Positions 11,252 through 31,032 of a DNA stretch of 64,000 nt are shown piece after piece. The stretch comes from Flaccisagitta enflata (Eukaryota > Chaetognatha > Sagittoidea > Aphragmophora): the NCBI GenBank assembly GCA_965153355.1, contig OZ231126.1, forward strand, positions 63,488,001 through 63,552,000. The letters run 5' to 3'. A model generated the notes under the pieces. The model saw only the letters and a list, made by a program, of their open reading frames with translations, was not told the origin of the DNA and made no database searches. Within the stretch, counting starts at the first letter, position 1. Every line of letters starts with the position of its first letter. The translations under genes and the position numbers were made by a program.

Positions 11252-12455
11252 ATTAGATTCTCTCTTGTTTTTATTTATTTATTTATTGACTCTCTGAGTT
11301 CTTAAGTATGTACCATCTCAGTCTAAAAGCAATTGTTTTCCTGGCCCAGGATCAAAACAAACCCGATTGCTAAAGCGTGTTACCGTCATTAAGTGAATTC
11401 TTCATTTGAATCTGAATCGTTTGTCTTCGCCTGTCTAGAGGAATTTACCGATTCAACTTTTTAAGATGGCTGGCCGGAAGGGAGTGATCGCGTTGCTATG
11501 TTTTAAAAAAATATTACAATCAAATTTTACAACATTAGAAAGCCTAGTGTTTAAGCTTTCCTCTGTTCTACTTATTTTTCCAATACTCATAACATTTTGG
11601 ATGTAGCGATAAAAAGAAGAAACATAGTTAATGATTTCATGAGTGCTCAAGCGTGAAATACGAGGTCTGAAAACGAACGTGATCGTGACATTTTTCTCTA
11701 AGTGGCGGAAATTGTCGTGACCTTTTTTACCCAAACTTTGAAAGCTGATATCTCCTGAACGGATCGACCGATTGACTTGATTTTTTTTATGGTAACATCA
11801 TATGACCTTGTCTACTCATGTGTGAAATTTCAGAAAATTTCAGGTAGTGCAACCACCCGAACCAGCCTACCTACCCAAAAATTTCAAATTAGCGTAGCTA
11901 AAAAAATATTCTACGAATTTTTTTGAAATTTTGCATGAACCACCATCCAATCCCTGGACAAATCCTGAGTAAGTTGTACGGCGATCACGTAATTACTTTG
12001 GCCGTAATCGCATAAAAAATAGTTGAGGACGAACTGATGTAAAAGGATAGCCGCTTTTGTGGGAAAATATCAAGCTACCTATCATAATCTTTCCAGTTCC
12101 ATGAAGTTTAGATAAAATAGCTTGGAGCTAGCGGTTCACTTTTGTTCTGATCTTCTATCTTGACAAGAAAAAAGAAAAAAATTTATAAATTTGCTCAGTC
12201 GATTCCCCTTCTTGGATCAGTTCATAGTAAACGACTCTAGAAGCCTGCGCTTGTTTTACGGCAAATTCACTGTTATGCTATATTGACTGACTCGCCTGAA
12301 CAGGGTGAGCATGTACAAAATTAATATCACCTGATTACTGAACCTTTGGGGGGAAGGGATTTGCCTTACTTCGTAACAAATCCATATCGCCCTTTTGTAT
12401 TTGCTTGATTGCGCTGTATGCTTTCTTTCATCTACAATAAATGTCTTTTCATTCA

Positions 12456-12461
<6 letters not shown>
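11251..12461. other. Sema5 intron, no recognised feature
   Basis: AT-rich single-copy-looking DNA. No supported frame or repeat. Confidence 0.6.
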
Positions 12462-12497
<36 letters not shown>

Positions 12498-13050
12498 CCT
12501 TTTTCCTTTCTATCTCCCTCATGTTGATTCTGCTTAAAAGAAACGCTGGCATGTGATAGTGCCAACCAAAAAAAAGACACACTTTTGAATGGTTGATTGC
12601 GCCATTGAAAATGAAAAAAACTAATTAAAATCTTAGACCATTTTCAAGCCCTTGAAAAACTCTTTCATTTGGCGCCAATCTGGTATCTCTATCTTTTTTC
12701 GTTTGGAAATGGCATAAGTTTGAGTAAAAATCGGAAAAGGTAACCGGAAAACCGCGGTTTCAGCGCCAACCGGAAACGGAAGTCGCGTGGCGATTAGGAG
12801 GCGCGTCGAAATCGCGTCGAAATCGTGGCGGAAATGCTCTGTCGCAAGGCTCTAACCCACACCCCGATCAAGATTAAGTAATAGAATCGCTTATAGGCAT
12901 TGATGTCACAAAAATAGAAATCTTTTTTTTGTTGTTAAAAGTAGCATACATTGAATAAATCAATCATCAAATCATTTACTCAAAAATAACATTCATTCAT
13001 AAACAACATTCATGCAAAGGGGACACATCGTTGGCCTAAATGGCCTTGTT
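12462..13050. other. Short (CT)n, otherwise nothing
   Basis: (CT)n 12462-12494. The rest shows no supported feature. Confidence 0.6.
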
Positions 13051-13120
13051 TTTCTTCGCTCGCGCACGCGACTCTGTAAAAGGCCATGTCCGTTTGTTGG
13101 TCGGTTGGTTCATATTTGAT
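13051..13120 (-). mobile_element. Family H terminal fragment
   Basis: GCTCGCGCACGCGACTCTGT, then TTGGTCGGTTGG. A GGCCTTGTTTTT just before it may be the end of a second, abutting copy. Confidence 0.45.
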
Positions 13121-13795
13121 GACTGATGCATGATTCAAGCTCAGTCACATAAAAAAGAAGCCGCTTCTTATAGACAGCTACTTAGGATAACGGAATATTG
13201 CCTTTAACCAATTATAAAGTGTAATATGGCTTGACGTGAACGCATCAATGTCCCCCCGATTTCTCATTCTTTTTATTTATACCTTGTACCTTTCTCTTCC
13301 CCTCGAGAAGGAAATGGCCAGCTAATGGTCAAATATATATAGTTGACGACTTTTCCTGAGTATCAAATGAGTAAATGGTGTGAGCAATCGCGACATTTGC
13401 CTCTCCCTTCACTGGACACTGATCGTGAAACTAAAAAATGAAAAAAAAATTGCATCTTGTTCATGATTTAACACGAAGAAACGGAAAGAGGGATGAGAAA
13501 GTCGGATAGAAACAACGTCAACCGACGTCCCTTGGACGTCCCTTCCCACCCCGTCGCTGGTGACGCGACGGGTACATAGGATAAATGTTAAGATGGAATG
13601 GTAAACTGAAGAATGCTGGTGGTGATGTCGAGAAAAAAATCAGCTGTCTGTTTTCGAGGCAAATAACTCGCTTGATTTTTTGGGGGTGTTACCAGACGTG
13701 TGCCTTTTTGATGAACTTGCGCAATCGTGCCATTACAGCTGCAACAGCTGATCATTCAGGGCCCCACGAATCTGACTGAAGATCACGATGGTGTA
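13121..13795. other. Sema5 intron, no recognised feature
   Basis: No supported gene or element. A TATATATA stretch near 13333 is not placed near any gene start. Confidence 0.6.
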
Positions 13796-14107
13796 AGTGC
13801 TTGTTTGCCGAACCACACACGTCGCCAGAAAAAACTACTAAGCCCATTCTCGTATAATTTGCCATGAATACTCGTTGGATGGTTACTAATATCTTTACCG
13901 ACCACTTTTCTGAATTTCGACTACTAGCATGAGAAATGGGCCCCTTATGAAGTTTATCCAGGGGCCTAAAATGGTAAAAGAAATTTACACCATGAGGGTT
14001 AGGTGTCGAAATTAAAAAAATGGGTTGGTCAAATTATTTGTAATCACGCCATAAGAGTTGGACTAGCAGTTTCTTCTGGCGTGTGTGGTTCGAAAATGGA
14101 CATAAGC
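13796..14107. mobile_element. Foldback MITE (about 310 bp)
   Basis: The left arm CGAACCACACACGTCGCCAG pairs with the right arm TGGCGTGTGTGGTTCG, and the outer words GTGCTTGT and GACATAAGCAT also pair imperfectly. The interior is unrelated AT-rich DNA. No target duplication was fixed. Confidence 0.7.
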
Positions 14108-15240
<1,133 letters not shown>

Positions 15241-16051
15241 GTAGAGAAAGAGAGAGAAAGAAATAAAAAAATAAAGGAGAAAAAAAAGGGAGGATGAAAA
15301 AAGAAAGGGAATATTTTTTCTCGCTTTTTATTTTTGTTATATAAGGGACGCATTTGAAGTCCGTCTCGACAACACGCTAGCTCAAGTCTAATTCTGAATA
15401 AACTCTTAAAAACTTCTGAATAAACTCGAACCATTTTTGACGGACAATTCTTTTTTTTATGGTTTCGGTGTTCTCCTTCTCTCCTCCTCATCCATTCGGT
15501 CTTTTTTTAACTGCATAGCTAGACATATGCTTACAACCGGCCATTGTGATACCGAAGGGAAACGTAAAAAGTTTCTCTTTATGAGTTCTCTAAATTTGCT
15601 CATATCGCATGTAAAGTTTCTTTTTATTGGTTGAGCTGCGTCATCGCAAATTCCATCTGCTCCCGCGCGTGTATTACGATTAATGTAAAACACACCGGTT
15701 CGAGGTAACCCCTTTTCAATCTACCCACGATAATCTATATGATCAAAGGCTTTTTTAAAAAAGAAAAACATATTAGACCTGTTAAACGACTTTGTTCGCA
15801 TCAATGAATGCAGAGCCGGATTAAAAGCCACCTCTTTATAACTAAAACTAGCCACGTCCGTTCAGGTCCAAGAACCAACAGCCAGCCTCACATGCATGCT
15901 CCAGTCCTCGGCTCTACCGCTCCGATGCTACGTACCAGAAGATGTCAGAACACCCACCTCCCCTCCCTCACAACGTTTCCATATTCTCCACCCCAGTCTT
16001 CTCCCACCATTAATGGCATGTTTCAGATTATTAGATAACCGCGTTCTTAAA
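15241..16051. other. Sema5 intron, no recognised feature
   Basis: No gene or element was recognised up to the family G remnant. Confidence 0.5.
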
Positions 16052-16219
16052 CATGCCCCGCGGTGCTCGCTACGTTTGTTCATAGGCGGGTTCATAGGCT
16101 CGCTCACTCTTTCCGCTCACTCCCACGTGGGAAGATTGAATAGAAAACAAGGAAAGACGAGAAATAAAGGGAAACGAGACAAATATAGAGACATAGGAAC
16201 TTCTAGAAACACGCCCCCC
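16052..16219. mobile_element. Family G MITE remnant beside a Sema5 donor
   Basis: A diverged copy: GCTCGCTACGTTTGTTC, GGCTCGCTCACTC and a terminal TCTAGAAACACGCCCCC remain. The terminus ends about 10 bases from the Sema5 exon end at 16229. Confidence 0.6.
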
Positions 16220-16228
16220 TCATCTTAC

Positions 16229-16607
<379 letters not shown>

Positions 16608-16611
16608 CTGT

Positions 16612-16612
<1 letters not shown>

Positions 16613-16661
<49 letters not shown>

Positions 16662-16702
16662 AAGCGAGAGCGAGAGCGAGAGCGAGAGAGAGAGAGAGAG
16701 AG
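16613..16702. repeat. (GA)n/(GCGA)n array at a Sema5 acceptor
   Basis: GA with a central GCGAGA variation. It forms the pyrimidine tract of the acceptor at 16608 on the coding strand. The rest of the short intron (16703-16978) holds an ACCAACCAACC-type tract at about 16890-16975. Confidence 0.92.
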
Positions 16703-16978
16703 ATAATCGTTAAATTCAATTATTTTGCACGTGTTTTTTTTTGTCACATCACCACCGCTACCTTAGCCAACTACAAATACAAATACAATCTTTGGGACCG
16801 ATTCAATATCATTTTCCCTCGTCGCATAATGACATACCCAATTTCCTTTGCCCCTCTTCTCTGTCTTTGGCTCTATAGAAATTTAGGCAACCAACCAAAA
16901 TACCAAACAACCAATCAACCAACCAACCAACTAACCAGCCAACCGAACGACCAACCAATTAACCAGCCAACCCCTTAC

Positions 16979-17152
16979 CTTGTGAGCTACGATGTGCGTC
17001 CATCTACTGAGGTCTGCCTTCATCATGGGCGAGGGGTCGAGAGGCGCGACGGGAAGCTGCATCAGTTGATATCTTTGAGCGTCAACCAAATTGCGGAACT
17101 TCCTGTCTTCAGTCTGCCGACGATTGCGAGTAGCGGCACCGCCACCAGCGCA
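16979..17152 (-). CDS. Sema5: Sema5 exon: sema domain
   Basis: 58 codons, phase 0 to 0, donor AAG|GTAAGG. The residues RNLVDAQRYQLM and DLSRWTHIVAHK correspond to RNLQDAQKFILM and NSRFSHVAVD in Sema5A, just after the conserved cysteine (here the first residue of the exon). The start of the exon (AGGGAATRNRRQTED) is less conserved than the rest. The acceptor is the last AG of a roughly 180-bp (CT)n array on the coding strand, so a microsatellite forms the whole polypyrimidine tract. The intron to the next exon is only 371 bp. Confidence 0.88.
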
Positions 17153-17153
17153 C

Positions 17154-18412
<1,259 letters not shown>

Positions 18413-18720
18413 TTTTAGTCGCTGCACGCGACTCTATGACCAGCTCTGTCCGTCGGTCGGTACGTCGGTTTGTCCATTAGTCAGTCGGTCTGTAACGCTT
18501 AGCGTTTTTTCGTCATTTTACCCCATTTTCAAATAGTTAAAGTAATTTTTGGTCATGTTGAGTCATTTTAAGTCATTAAAAACCATTTTAAGTCACATTA
18601 AGTCAATTTGTAATTATTTGTCATTATTTGAAATATTGCAAATATTTGAAATATTTGAAACATTTGAAATATTGTCATTTTGAGTCATTTAGTGTCCTTT
18701 TAAGTCATATTATGACTTGT
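18413..18720 (-). mobile_element. Family H element with TTAAGTCATTTT array
   Basis: TTTTTAGTCGCTGCACGCGACT, then a CGGTCGGTACGTCGG stretch, then a degenerate short array of TTTTAAGTCA words (about 18540-18710). The left end of the element was not fixed. Confidence 0.65.
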
Positions 18721-18737
18721 GGATTGCTATGTTTGAA

Positions 18738-18915
18738 ATCAAACTGGTGGATTTCAAGGCTTGAATTGAAACTGGTGGGTGCCAAGACTTGAGTTAAAAC
18801 TGGTGGGCATGAATCTTAACTGGTGGGCTTGAATTAAAACTGGGGGGCTTGAATTGAAACTGGTGGGCTTGAATCGAAACTAGTGGGTTCCAAGGCTTTA
18901 ACTGAAACTGATGGA
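18738..18915. repeat. Minisatellite, about 21 bp
   Basis: Seven or eight imperfect units of the type AACTGGTGGGCTTGAATTGA. No coding. Confidence 0.8.
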
Positions 18916-20230
<1,315 letters not shown>

Positions 20231-20752
20231 TTGAAAAAAAAAAGAAAGATTAAAAATGAACACAAAAAAGAAACAAGGACAACTTCACAGCCAATATGGG
20301 TCAGATGCAAAACCGACATTGAAAAAAAACCGTTAGGGACGAATGTTAAAAAGTCACATCACGCCGTTCCTACTGTCTTTTGTTTATTGGCCCAGAAAAA
20401 AAGTAAAGAAAAACCAAACCAATGGCTGTCGCCAAACATGTGAATTGCAGATGCTTTTGAACATGTTTTGTCTGAAAGTTCACTAAAATAAAAAACAAAA
20501 GAAAAAAAGATGTTTTAGTGAAACAAAACACGAAAGGAAAATCTCCATAAAATGAATAGTGGCTTGAAACAATTCCTATGAAGTGAAGAACAGCATGAAG
20601 AAATCCCCATGAAGTGAAAAAAGACACAAAACAAAACCTATGAAGTGAAGAACAACATAAAACGAAACCTACAACATGAAAAATAGCATAAATCAAAAAC
20701 TATAAAATGAAGAAAGGCATAAAGCAAACTATTTTTAAGAGAAAACATGGTC
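20231..20752. repeat. Degenerate minisatellite, about 30 bp
   Basis: Imperfect units with CTATGAAGTGAAGAACA(A/G)CAT at about 20540-20720. The rest is A-rich, no gene. Confidence 0.6.
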
Positions 20753-21245
20753 AACAAACCTTAGTCGCGTGGTAATAAGGGTAATAAAGGTAATAAAGGT
20801 AATTAAGGTAATTAAGGTAATAAAGATAATGAAGATAACTAAGTACCTATATCTTCCTATAATTACCCACATTTACCTGAACTACCTGTAAATACCTATA
20901 ATTACCTACAATTACATTAAGTTACCAAAAAATTATCTATAATCACCTATAATTACCCATTATTTCCTATATTTCCTACAATTACCTCAATTTATAGTCC
21001 GAGACAACTTTTCTGACTTATATGATACAGATTACTAAAATACCTATGTTTACCTATAATTACCTAAAATTACCTAAAATTACCTATAATTACCAAAAAT
21101 TACCTATAATTACCTTTAATGACCTTCAATAACCTTTAAAACCACTATAAAGCCTATATTTCAAAAATGTGACGGACGGACCGACCGACCGACCAACAGA
21201 CCGACCGACCGACATAGCGGCTTCTAGAGTCGCGTTCACGCGACT
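20753..21245 (+). mobile_element. Family H element with TACCTATAAT array
   Basis: AACAAACCTTAGTCGCGTGG, then words of GGTAATAA and ACCTATAATT type, then (GACC)n and the hairpin AGTCGCGTTCACGCGACT before AAAAA. It serves as the empty site for the MITE in the next copy. Confidence 0.85.
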
Positions 21246-21473
21246 AAAAATGACAAAAGAAACATTGGATGCTGTTAAAATGAATTGCTCAACGTAATTC
21301 ACAACAAATAACAACGCCAACCATTATGATTTTGTGCGGCACAACTGACTGACGGATCGATTGTGACACATGGAGGTACCTGGACGTTCACATAAAACGA
21401 AAAGAAAAGATGTAAAACTGAGCGGAAGGAAAAAGAGTTTTTTTAAAAAATGGCATGGAATAAAAACAAGGTC

Positions 21474-22563
21474 AACAAACCTTAGTCGCGTGGTAATAAG
21501 GGTAATAAAGGTATTAAAGGTAACTAAGGTAATTAAGGTAATAAAACTAATGAAGATAACTGTAAGTACCTATATCTTCCTATAATTACCCATAGTTACC
21601 TACAACTACCTGTAAATGCCTATGATTACCTACAATTACATTAAATTACCAATAATTATCTATAATCACCTGTAATTACCCATTAACAGGATGTGCAAAA
21701 AATTTGGCAAAATTTTGCTAAGAGCAGTTTTAAACTGCTTTCAAATTATTTTTTAAATCAAAATATAGCTTTGATATGAGGGTTGCTTAATTTCATACAT
21801 CTATTTGCCCACAGGCAGCAATTGAAATCAATGGAGAGTAGGAAAGGTCCATTTATGGTGGTCATGGGAAAATGAATTCTGATTAACAAAACAAAATTGA
21901 TAGTGACTTTCAAATTGTTTTATTTGATTTTTTACAATTGTTTTGAAGCCAATATTGAGTCAGAATGACTGTACTGCTTCTATGATGAATACCCCTTGAT
22001 GAATTGACCACTTTGGGATACTGATTTGGATGTAATATTAAGCTTAGTGATTGATATCCTCAGCTTTGTTTTACTGGTAAAAATTCTGTGAAATGGGAAA
22101 ATTTGACCAGAGCAAAATTCATTCCTTTGCCAACCAAGATTATTCTTATGAAAAACTGCACATTCTAACATCTAGTAGAACTAATTAGAAGGCTACATTC
22201 CAAATTTTGTATTACTGGGCCATCAAGAAGTGTGGTTTTTGTGCTTTTATGTTTTTGCCAAATTTTTTGCACATCCTGTTATTTCCAATGTTTCCTAAAA
22301 TTACCTCAATTTATAGTCCCAGACAACTTTTCTGACTTATATGATACAAATTACTAAAATACCTATATTTACCTATAATTACCTAAAATTACCTATTATT
22401 ACCAAAAATTACCTATAATTACCTTTAATGACCTTAAAGTACCCTAAAGTACCCTAAAGTACCTTTAAAATGAAGATTAGAGCCATATTTCAAAAAAGTT
22501 ACGTGACCGACCGACAGACCGACAGACCGACACAGCGGCTTCTAGAGTCGCGTTCACGCGACT
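21474..22563 (+). mobile_element. Family H element carrying a mariner-like MITE
   Basis: Near-identical to 20753-21245 in the left end, array, (GACC/GACA)n and hairpin, but split by the MITE at 21686-22279. The terminal hairpin is followed by 13 A. Confidence 0.87.
21686..22279. mobile_element. Tc1/mariner-like MITE (594 bp) with empty site in window
   Basis: Perfect inverted repeats of about 27 bp start ACAGGATGTGCAAAAAATTT and are flanked by TA on both sides. The element sits inside the family H copy at 21474-22563. The sister H copy at 20753-21245 has the same flanks without it (CCCATTATTTCC near 20957), which proves insertion with TA duplication. There is no transposase frame. Confidence 0.95.
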
Positions 22564-22708
22564 AAAAAAAAAAAAAGACAGTACAGAGAGCCAAATGGGG
22601 AAGGAGACGACAAGTGAAAGGTTGAATATGTAAGGCCAAGGGAAGACAAATAAGAAAAATGAGCATAAGAAATAGGTAAAACAGGAACAGATGAAAAAAA
22701 ATCGAAAG

Positions 22709-22791
<83 letters not shown>

Positions 22792-23094
22792 AGAGAGAAA
22801 ACGAAACTGCAACTGCAAGTGCATAGAGTAAGAGAGAGGGAGCGGAAACAGAGGAGGTTTGCGTTGCTAAAAAAAACGCCCAGCACTAGAAAGAAGAAAA
22901 AAAAACTAATTGGGGCTCTTCAAAAAAAAAGAATATAAAAGGGAAACGAAAAGGGAAAAGAAAAGGAAGAGAGGAGGAAATGCAACGAAGAGAAGACCAT
23001 AAATCTTTGTCTGCACCGCTTTGAAAATTAAATAACTAACGCAAGGCAGAGAGAGAGAGAGAGAGAGAGAAAAATACGAAAAATCTTCAAATTT
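22564..23094. repeat. Purine-rich DNA with (GA)n
   Basis: (GA)n 22711-22786 and 23047-23070, the second just upstream of the truncated RT element. No gene. Confidence 0.85.
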
Positions 23095-25073
23095 GAGAAT
23101 CCAGTAAGTAGTAAGATTTTGAATTATAATAAGATTTTAAAATCTACCGGTAATCTTTCTTATGGGGATATTCAATCTTTGTCTTGTGAATGTGCTGACT
23201 CTGTTTTTAAAAACCCAAATTTTGATCATGTTATCACAGGTGATTTGAATATCATTCAGGAGACTGACTTACGTAAACTTTGTTCATTTGGAACCAAGTT
23301 CAGAGACATTCCGCGCTTCAATCTTGGTTCTATAAAAGAAAAATTTAGAAATAACTGTAAAACTCTTATGAGTAAAATTTCTAAAAAATTTAAAATCCCT
23401 CATTCAGCATTAAAACTATGGAAAAAATGTATCATTTCTAATTTTGATGAAAAATTACAATCAATTGCTAAAAATATAAGATTTAATGTACCCACATTAA
23501 GCAAAAGATCATGTTTGAATGAATTAAAGAGGTTACAAGAAAAATTCATCATTACCGTAGTTGACAAAGCAGCCGGCAACTATGCTTTTACTTGTAAAAA
23601 ATTTTACTTCTTAAAATTAGCTGAAGAATTAGGCTTAAACAACCCAACACCGGGTAATGAAACTTATTTATTTTGCCCTGATAGTGAACAAGATGTTTGC
23701 GATAGACTAAAAAATGATCTTTCAAGATTCTCAATCACTCCCCCTAGCTCACAGCTCAACCTAGCTGTTCTATATCAAACGCCTAAATTTCATAAAAACC
23801 CACCAAAAATGAGAGATATATCGCCGGTAATGTGAATACTGTAACTTCCATGCTAGATGATAAAGTAGCCAAGATCCTGAAGATGTGCAAATCACACTTT
23901 CGAAACCTCTGTAAAGTTTATGAGAGCTACTCTGGTATAAAATACTGCTTTGATGTCGAGACTAGCACTGAAGTGAAAGATATGTTTGATAGTGCGTACG
24001 GTTCAGTTACTTCCATCTCCATTAATGATTTCTCCACACTATACACTTTGTTTGATCATGATCATCTGCTTTCCAACATCCGATGGCTGCTTGACACTTT
24101 GAGTAAAAATAGTGGTAAGAGTTGTATCAAGATTGATTATGATAAGGCACGTTGGGTTTCCAATGCTAGTGACTCAGATTCTTACACAGTTGGTGAGGTT
24201 TTGGATATGGTTTCTTTCTTGGTTAAAGAAACTTATATCAAGGCTTTTGGTCACATCTTTCAGCAAGTTAAAGGTATCATCATGGGTGGCAAAATTTCAG
24301 GTTGGCTCTCTGACTGCTCTCTGATGGTTGATGAATTTCGCTACATTAAATCTAAGGTCTCCTCTGGTTTAAGGGAAGATGCTAGCAAGCTTAAGTTCTT
24401 CAGACGTTATAGAGACGATTGCACTACCCTTACCTGTCCCAACTTCATTGATATTGCCAAAGAGATTTATCCTCAAAGTTTGTCGTTAACGCAGGAAAAT
24501 GAAGATCCCAGTAAGGCTAATGTTCTTGATATGGAGGTTAGCATCGCAAACTCTATTTGCACTACAAAGGTTTATTGCAAGACTGATCATTTCCCCTTTG
24601 AAGTCATCTCTTTTCCCTTCCTTGAAAGCAACATTGATAATGGTTTATGCTATCGAGTTTTTTACAGTCAGGTCATTCGATTCCAAAGACTATGTTCCAA
24701 CTGCCGTGATTTTGAGACAAGGACTAGATATTTAGGTATTGCTCTGAATGGACGTGGTTACGATATCTCTCGACTTGAAAAGGAATTTTGTAAAGCTGTA
24801 AGGAAGTATATCTCTGAGTTCCAAAAGTGGTCTCTTCCTCTTGATTTCAATGCCTGGTTCAAACGCATAATGAATGAACGCCGTGACAGTCAGTCTGCTT
24901 CAGATGTCTCTATGTCCTCCCAGCCTGTATCCGGTCAATCTGCCTCGCCTGTTCCTGTGTCCTCCCAGCCTGCACCTAGCCAATCTGCCTCGTCTGTCCC
25001 TATGTCCTTCTCACAGCCTGTACCTGGTTTTGGCACGCGAAATGGTATTTTGAGTTACTTGAGTCAACCTTAG
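23095..25073 (+). pseudogene. Penelope-like reverse transcriptase, 5'-truncated and frameshifted
   Basis: Two frames, about 23095-23830 and 23832-25073, together encode one reverse transcriptase. Matches to RT motifs in order are: VVDKAAGN (like the ADKG of Penelope-type RTs), YQTPKFHKNPPKMR (like LPKIHK...LRPI), ISINDFSTLYT (motif A Asp), GIIMGGKISGWLSD (motif B), RRYRDDC (motif C, catalytic YxDD), VLDMEVSI and KVYCKTDHFPF. This pattern fits Penelope-like elements or a close relative better than LINE or LTR types. The frames are offset by what looks like a 2-bp insertion in an AGAGATATAT tract near 23815-23821. No GIY-YIG endonuclease is visible after the RT; the C-terminus is a Ser/Pro/Gln-rich repeat (SQPVSGQSAS type). 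The first residues already look internal to a protein, so the 5' end is cut off. It sits in the long Sema5 intron on the opposite strand. Confidence 0.8.
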
Positions 25074-28166
<3,093 letters not shown>

Positions 28167-28406
28167 AACAAGGCCAACACCTTAGAAGTCGCGTGCGGAC
28201 ATTGAAACTAAAAAACTAAAAAACAAAGAGAATAAAAGACTAAAAGACTAGATGACTAAAAGAATAAAAGACTAAAAGACTAAAAGCAGGAGCACTACTG
28301 CAAAAGACACCCAAAAATGGTAAAAAAGCAAACGGTGACCAACGGGTCGACAAACCAACCAACTGACATAGCGGTTCATAGAGTTAGGGTTGTGTAGCGC
28401 GCAACT
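28167..28406 (+). mobile_element. Family H element, decayed
   Basis: AACAAGGCCAACACC and AGTCGCGTGCGGAC at the left, a (GACTAAAA)n-type array, and a degraded terminal hairpin GCGCGCAACTAAAAA. Confidence 0.65.
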
Positions 28407-29603
<1,197 letters not shown>

Positions 29604-30264
29604 ACTGTACATTAGCCTGTACTGAAATGACAAAAAAGAAAAAAATCGAAATTCGCTGAGCAGTTCATGCTGTGGAGCTGTCTTGGGCTCCTATTGGCAT
29701 CATTTTCAGCTTTAAAAAAATACATCTTGGTTGCCGCGCCTTACCTTGAACTTCACATGGGTCAATAGAAAATCAAAAATTTCAAATTGCTCAAATCAAT
29801 ATTTTGACTGCAGATTTGAAATCTGCATGAAAAACTGTCTGTTGAAAGTGCTTTTCTTTTTTCAAAATTCCTCTGGGATCATCATCAAAATCCACGCTAA
29901 AGATTTTTAAAAAAGGTAAGTTCAGTGACTTAACAAAGAAATTAAAAAAAAAGGTATGTTTCACGATATTTGACATCACTTTTGACCACCTTCTAATTGG
30001 AATATCAAAAAAAGGAAAACACTTTCAATTGTCAGTTTTTTCTGCAGATTCCAAATCTGCAGTCAAAATTGCAATTTGAGTACTTTGAAATTTTGGATTT
30101 TCTATAGGGGTAGGGTTAACAGAAGGTAAGGCGCGGCCACCTAAAAGTAGAATTTCAAAGCTAATATTGAATTCAATAGAAGCCTGAGACAGTCCCACAG
30201 CATGATCTGCTCGGAGAATGTTTATTTTATCGTTTTTTGTCATTTAGGTACAGGCTACTGTACA
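29604..30264. mobile_element. Foldback element (about 660 bp)
   Basis: Two imperfect inverted arms of about 300 bp meet near 29935. Outer ends pair TAGCCTGTAC (29613) with its complement at 30249; inner blocks pair CCGCGCCTTACC with GGTAAGGCGCGG, and CTGCAGATTTGAAATCTGCA with its partner. No transposase and no clear target duplication. Confidence 0.75.
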
Positions 30265-30856
30265 TGAACCGTCATAATCCGGAGAGAGGAGAACTGGTGA
30301 TGATCTGATCTATCAAATTTATTGCTCATCAATGGAAAAGCATATAGATATGCAAGCTTTTTGCTTCAGTGAATCATGGATGTGGGCGGAGGAAATGAAT
30401 AATCATGCGATTGAATGACTACATTAGCCATGACAGTTACAGCGCCAAAGATTTTAAACTGATTGCATACTTTGGCTTGCTTTGAATGGTTTGAATGGTT
30501 TAGAGCATTGAAAAGGAGCATGTTGGAAATGCGTAGATGGAATCGACCCATCTTTTCACTCTGCCGCGTCGGAAACCCGTCACATGATCACACTATGTCA
30601 TCACTTTCCATCAATGACAATGGAAAATGAGCGTAACAAGGAACGATTATGGCGAAAATGGCGCTGACGATTTGGCATGGGCAGTGATGCTGTGAAATCA
30701 CTGTGTTTGGAACGATTTCCCACCACCAAAAAAAAACCGGTACAGACTAGACCCATCTCCCTACAGACGGACACATCCTTTCATAGAACCACGCAGCAAG
30801 CAGTTTGATAGGATTGGCCAAAAAGTGGCGGCGTTGAATTCAGGCATCCGAAGATA
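30265..30856. other. Sema5 intron, no recognised feature
   Basis: Single-copy-looking DNA, no gene supported. Confidence 0.6.
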
Positions 30857-31032
30857 CAGTTGAACCCCGCCTCATCGGTCCCATTGAGACTGAAAATTTT
30901 TCACCTTTATCTCAGAATCACCTTTAAAGGGAGGTGAATTCACATTAAAAACTATCATTTGGGACCTTAAAAAGTTGACCTTTATTGATGAGGAACCTTG
31001 AAAGGCAGGTCTGTTATTGCGGGGTTCCACTG
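30857..31032. mobile_element. Pogo/Tigger-like MITE (176 bp)
   Basis: Inverted repeats CAGTTGAACCCCGC and GCGGGGTTCCACTG are flanked by TA (30855-56, 31033-34). This terminal sequence type is common in Tc1/mariner pogo-group elements. No coding capacity. Confidence 0.85.
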
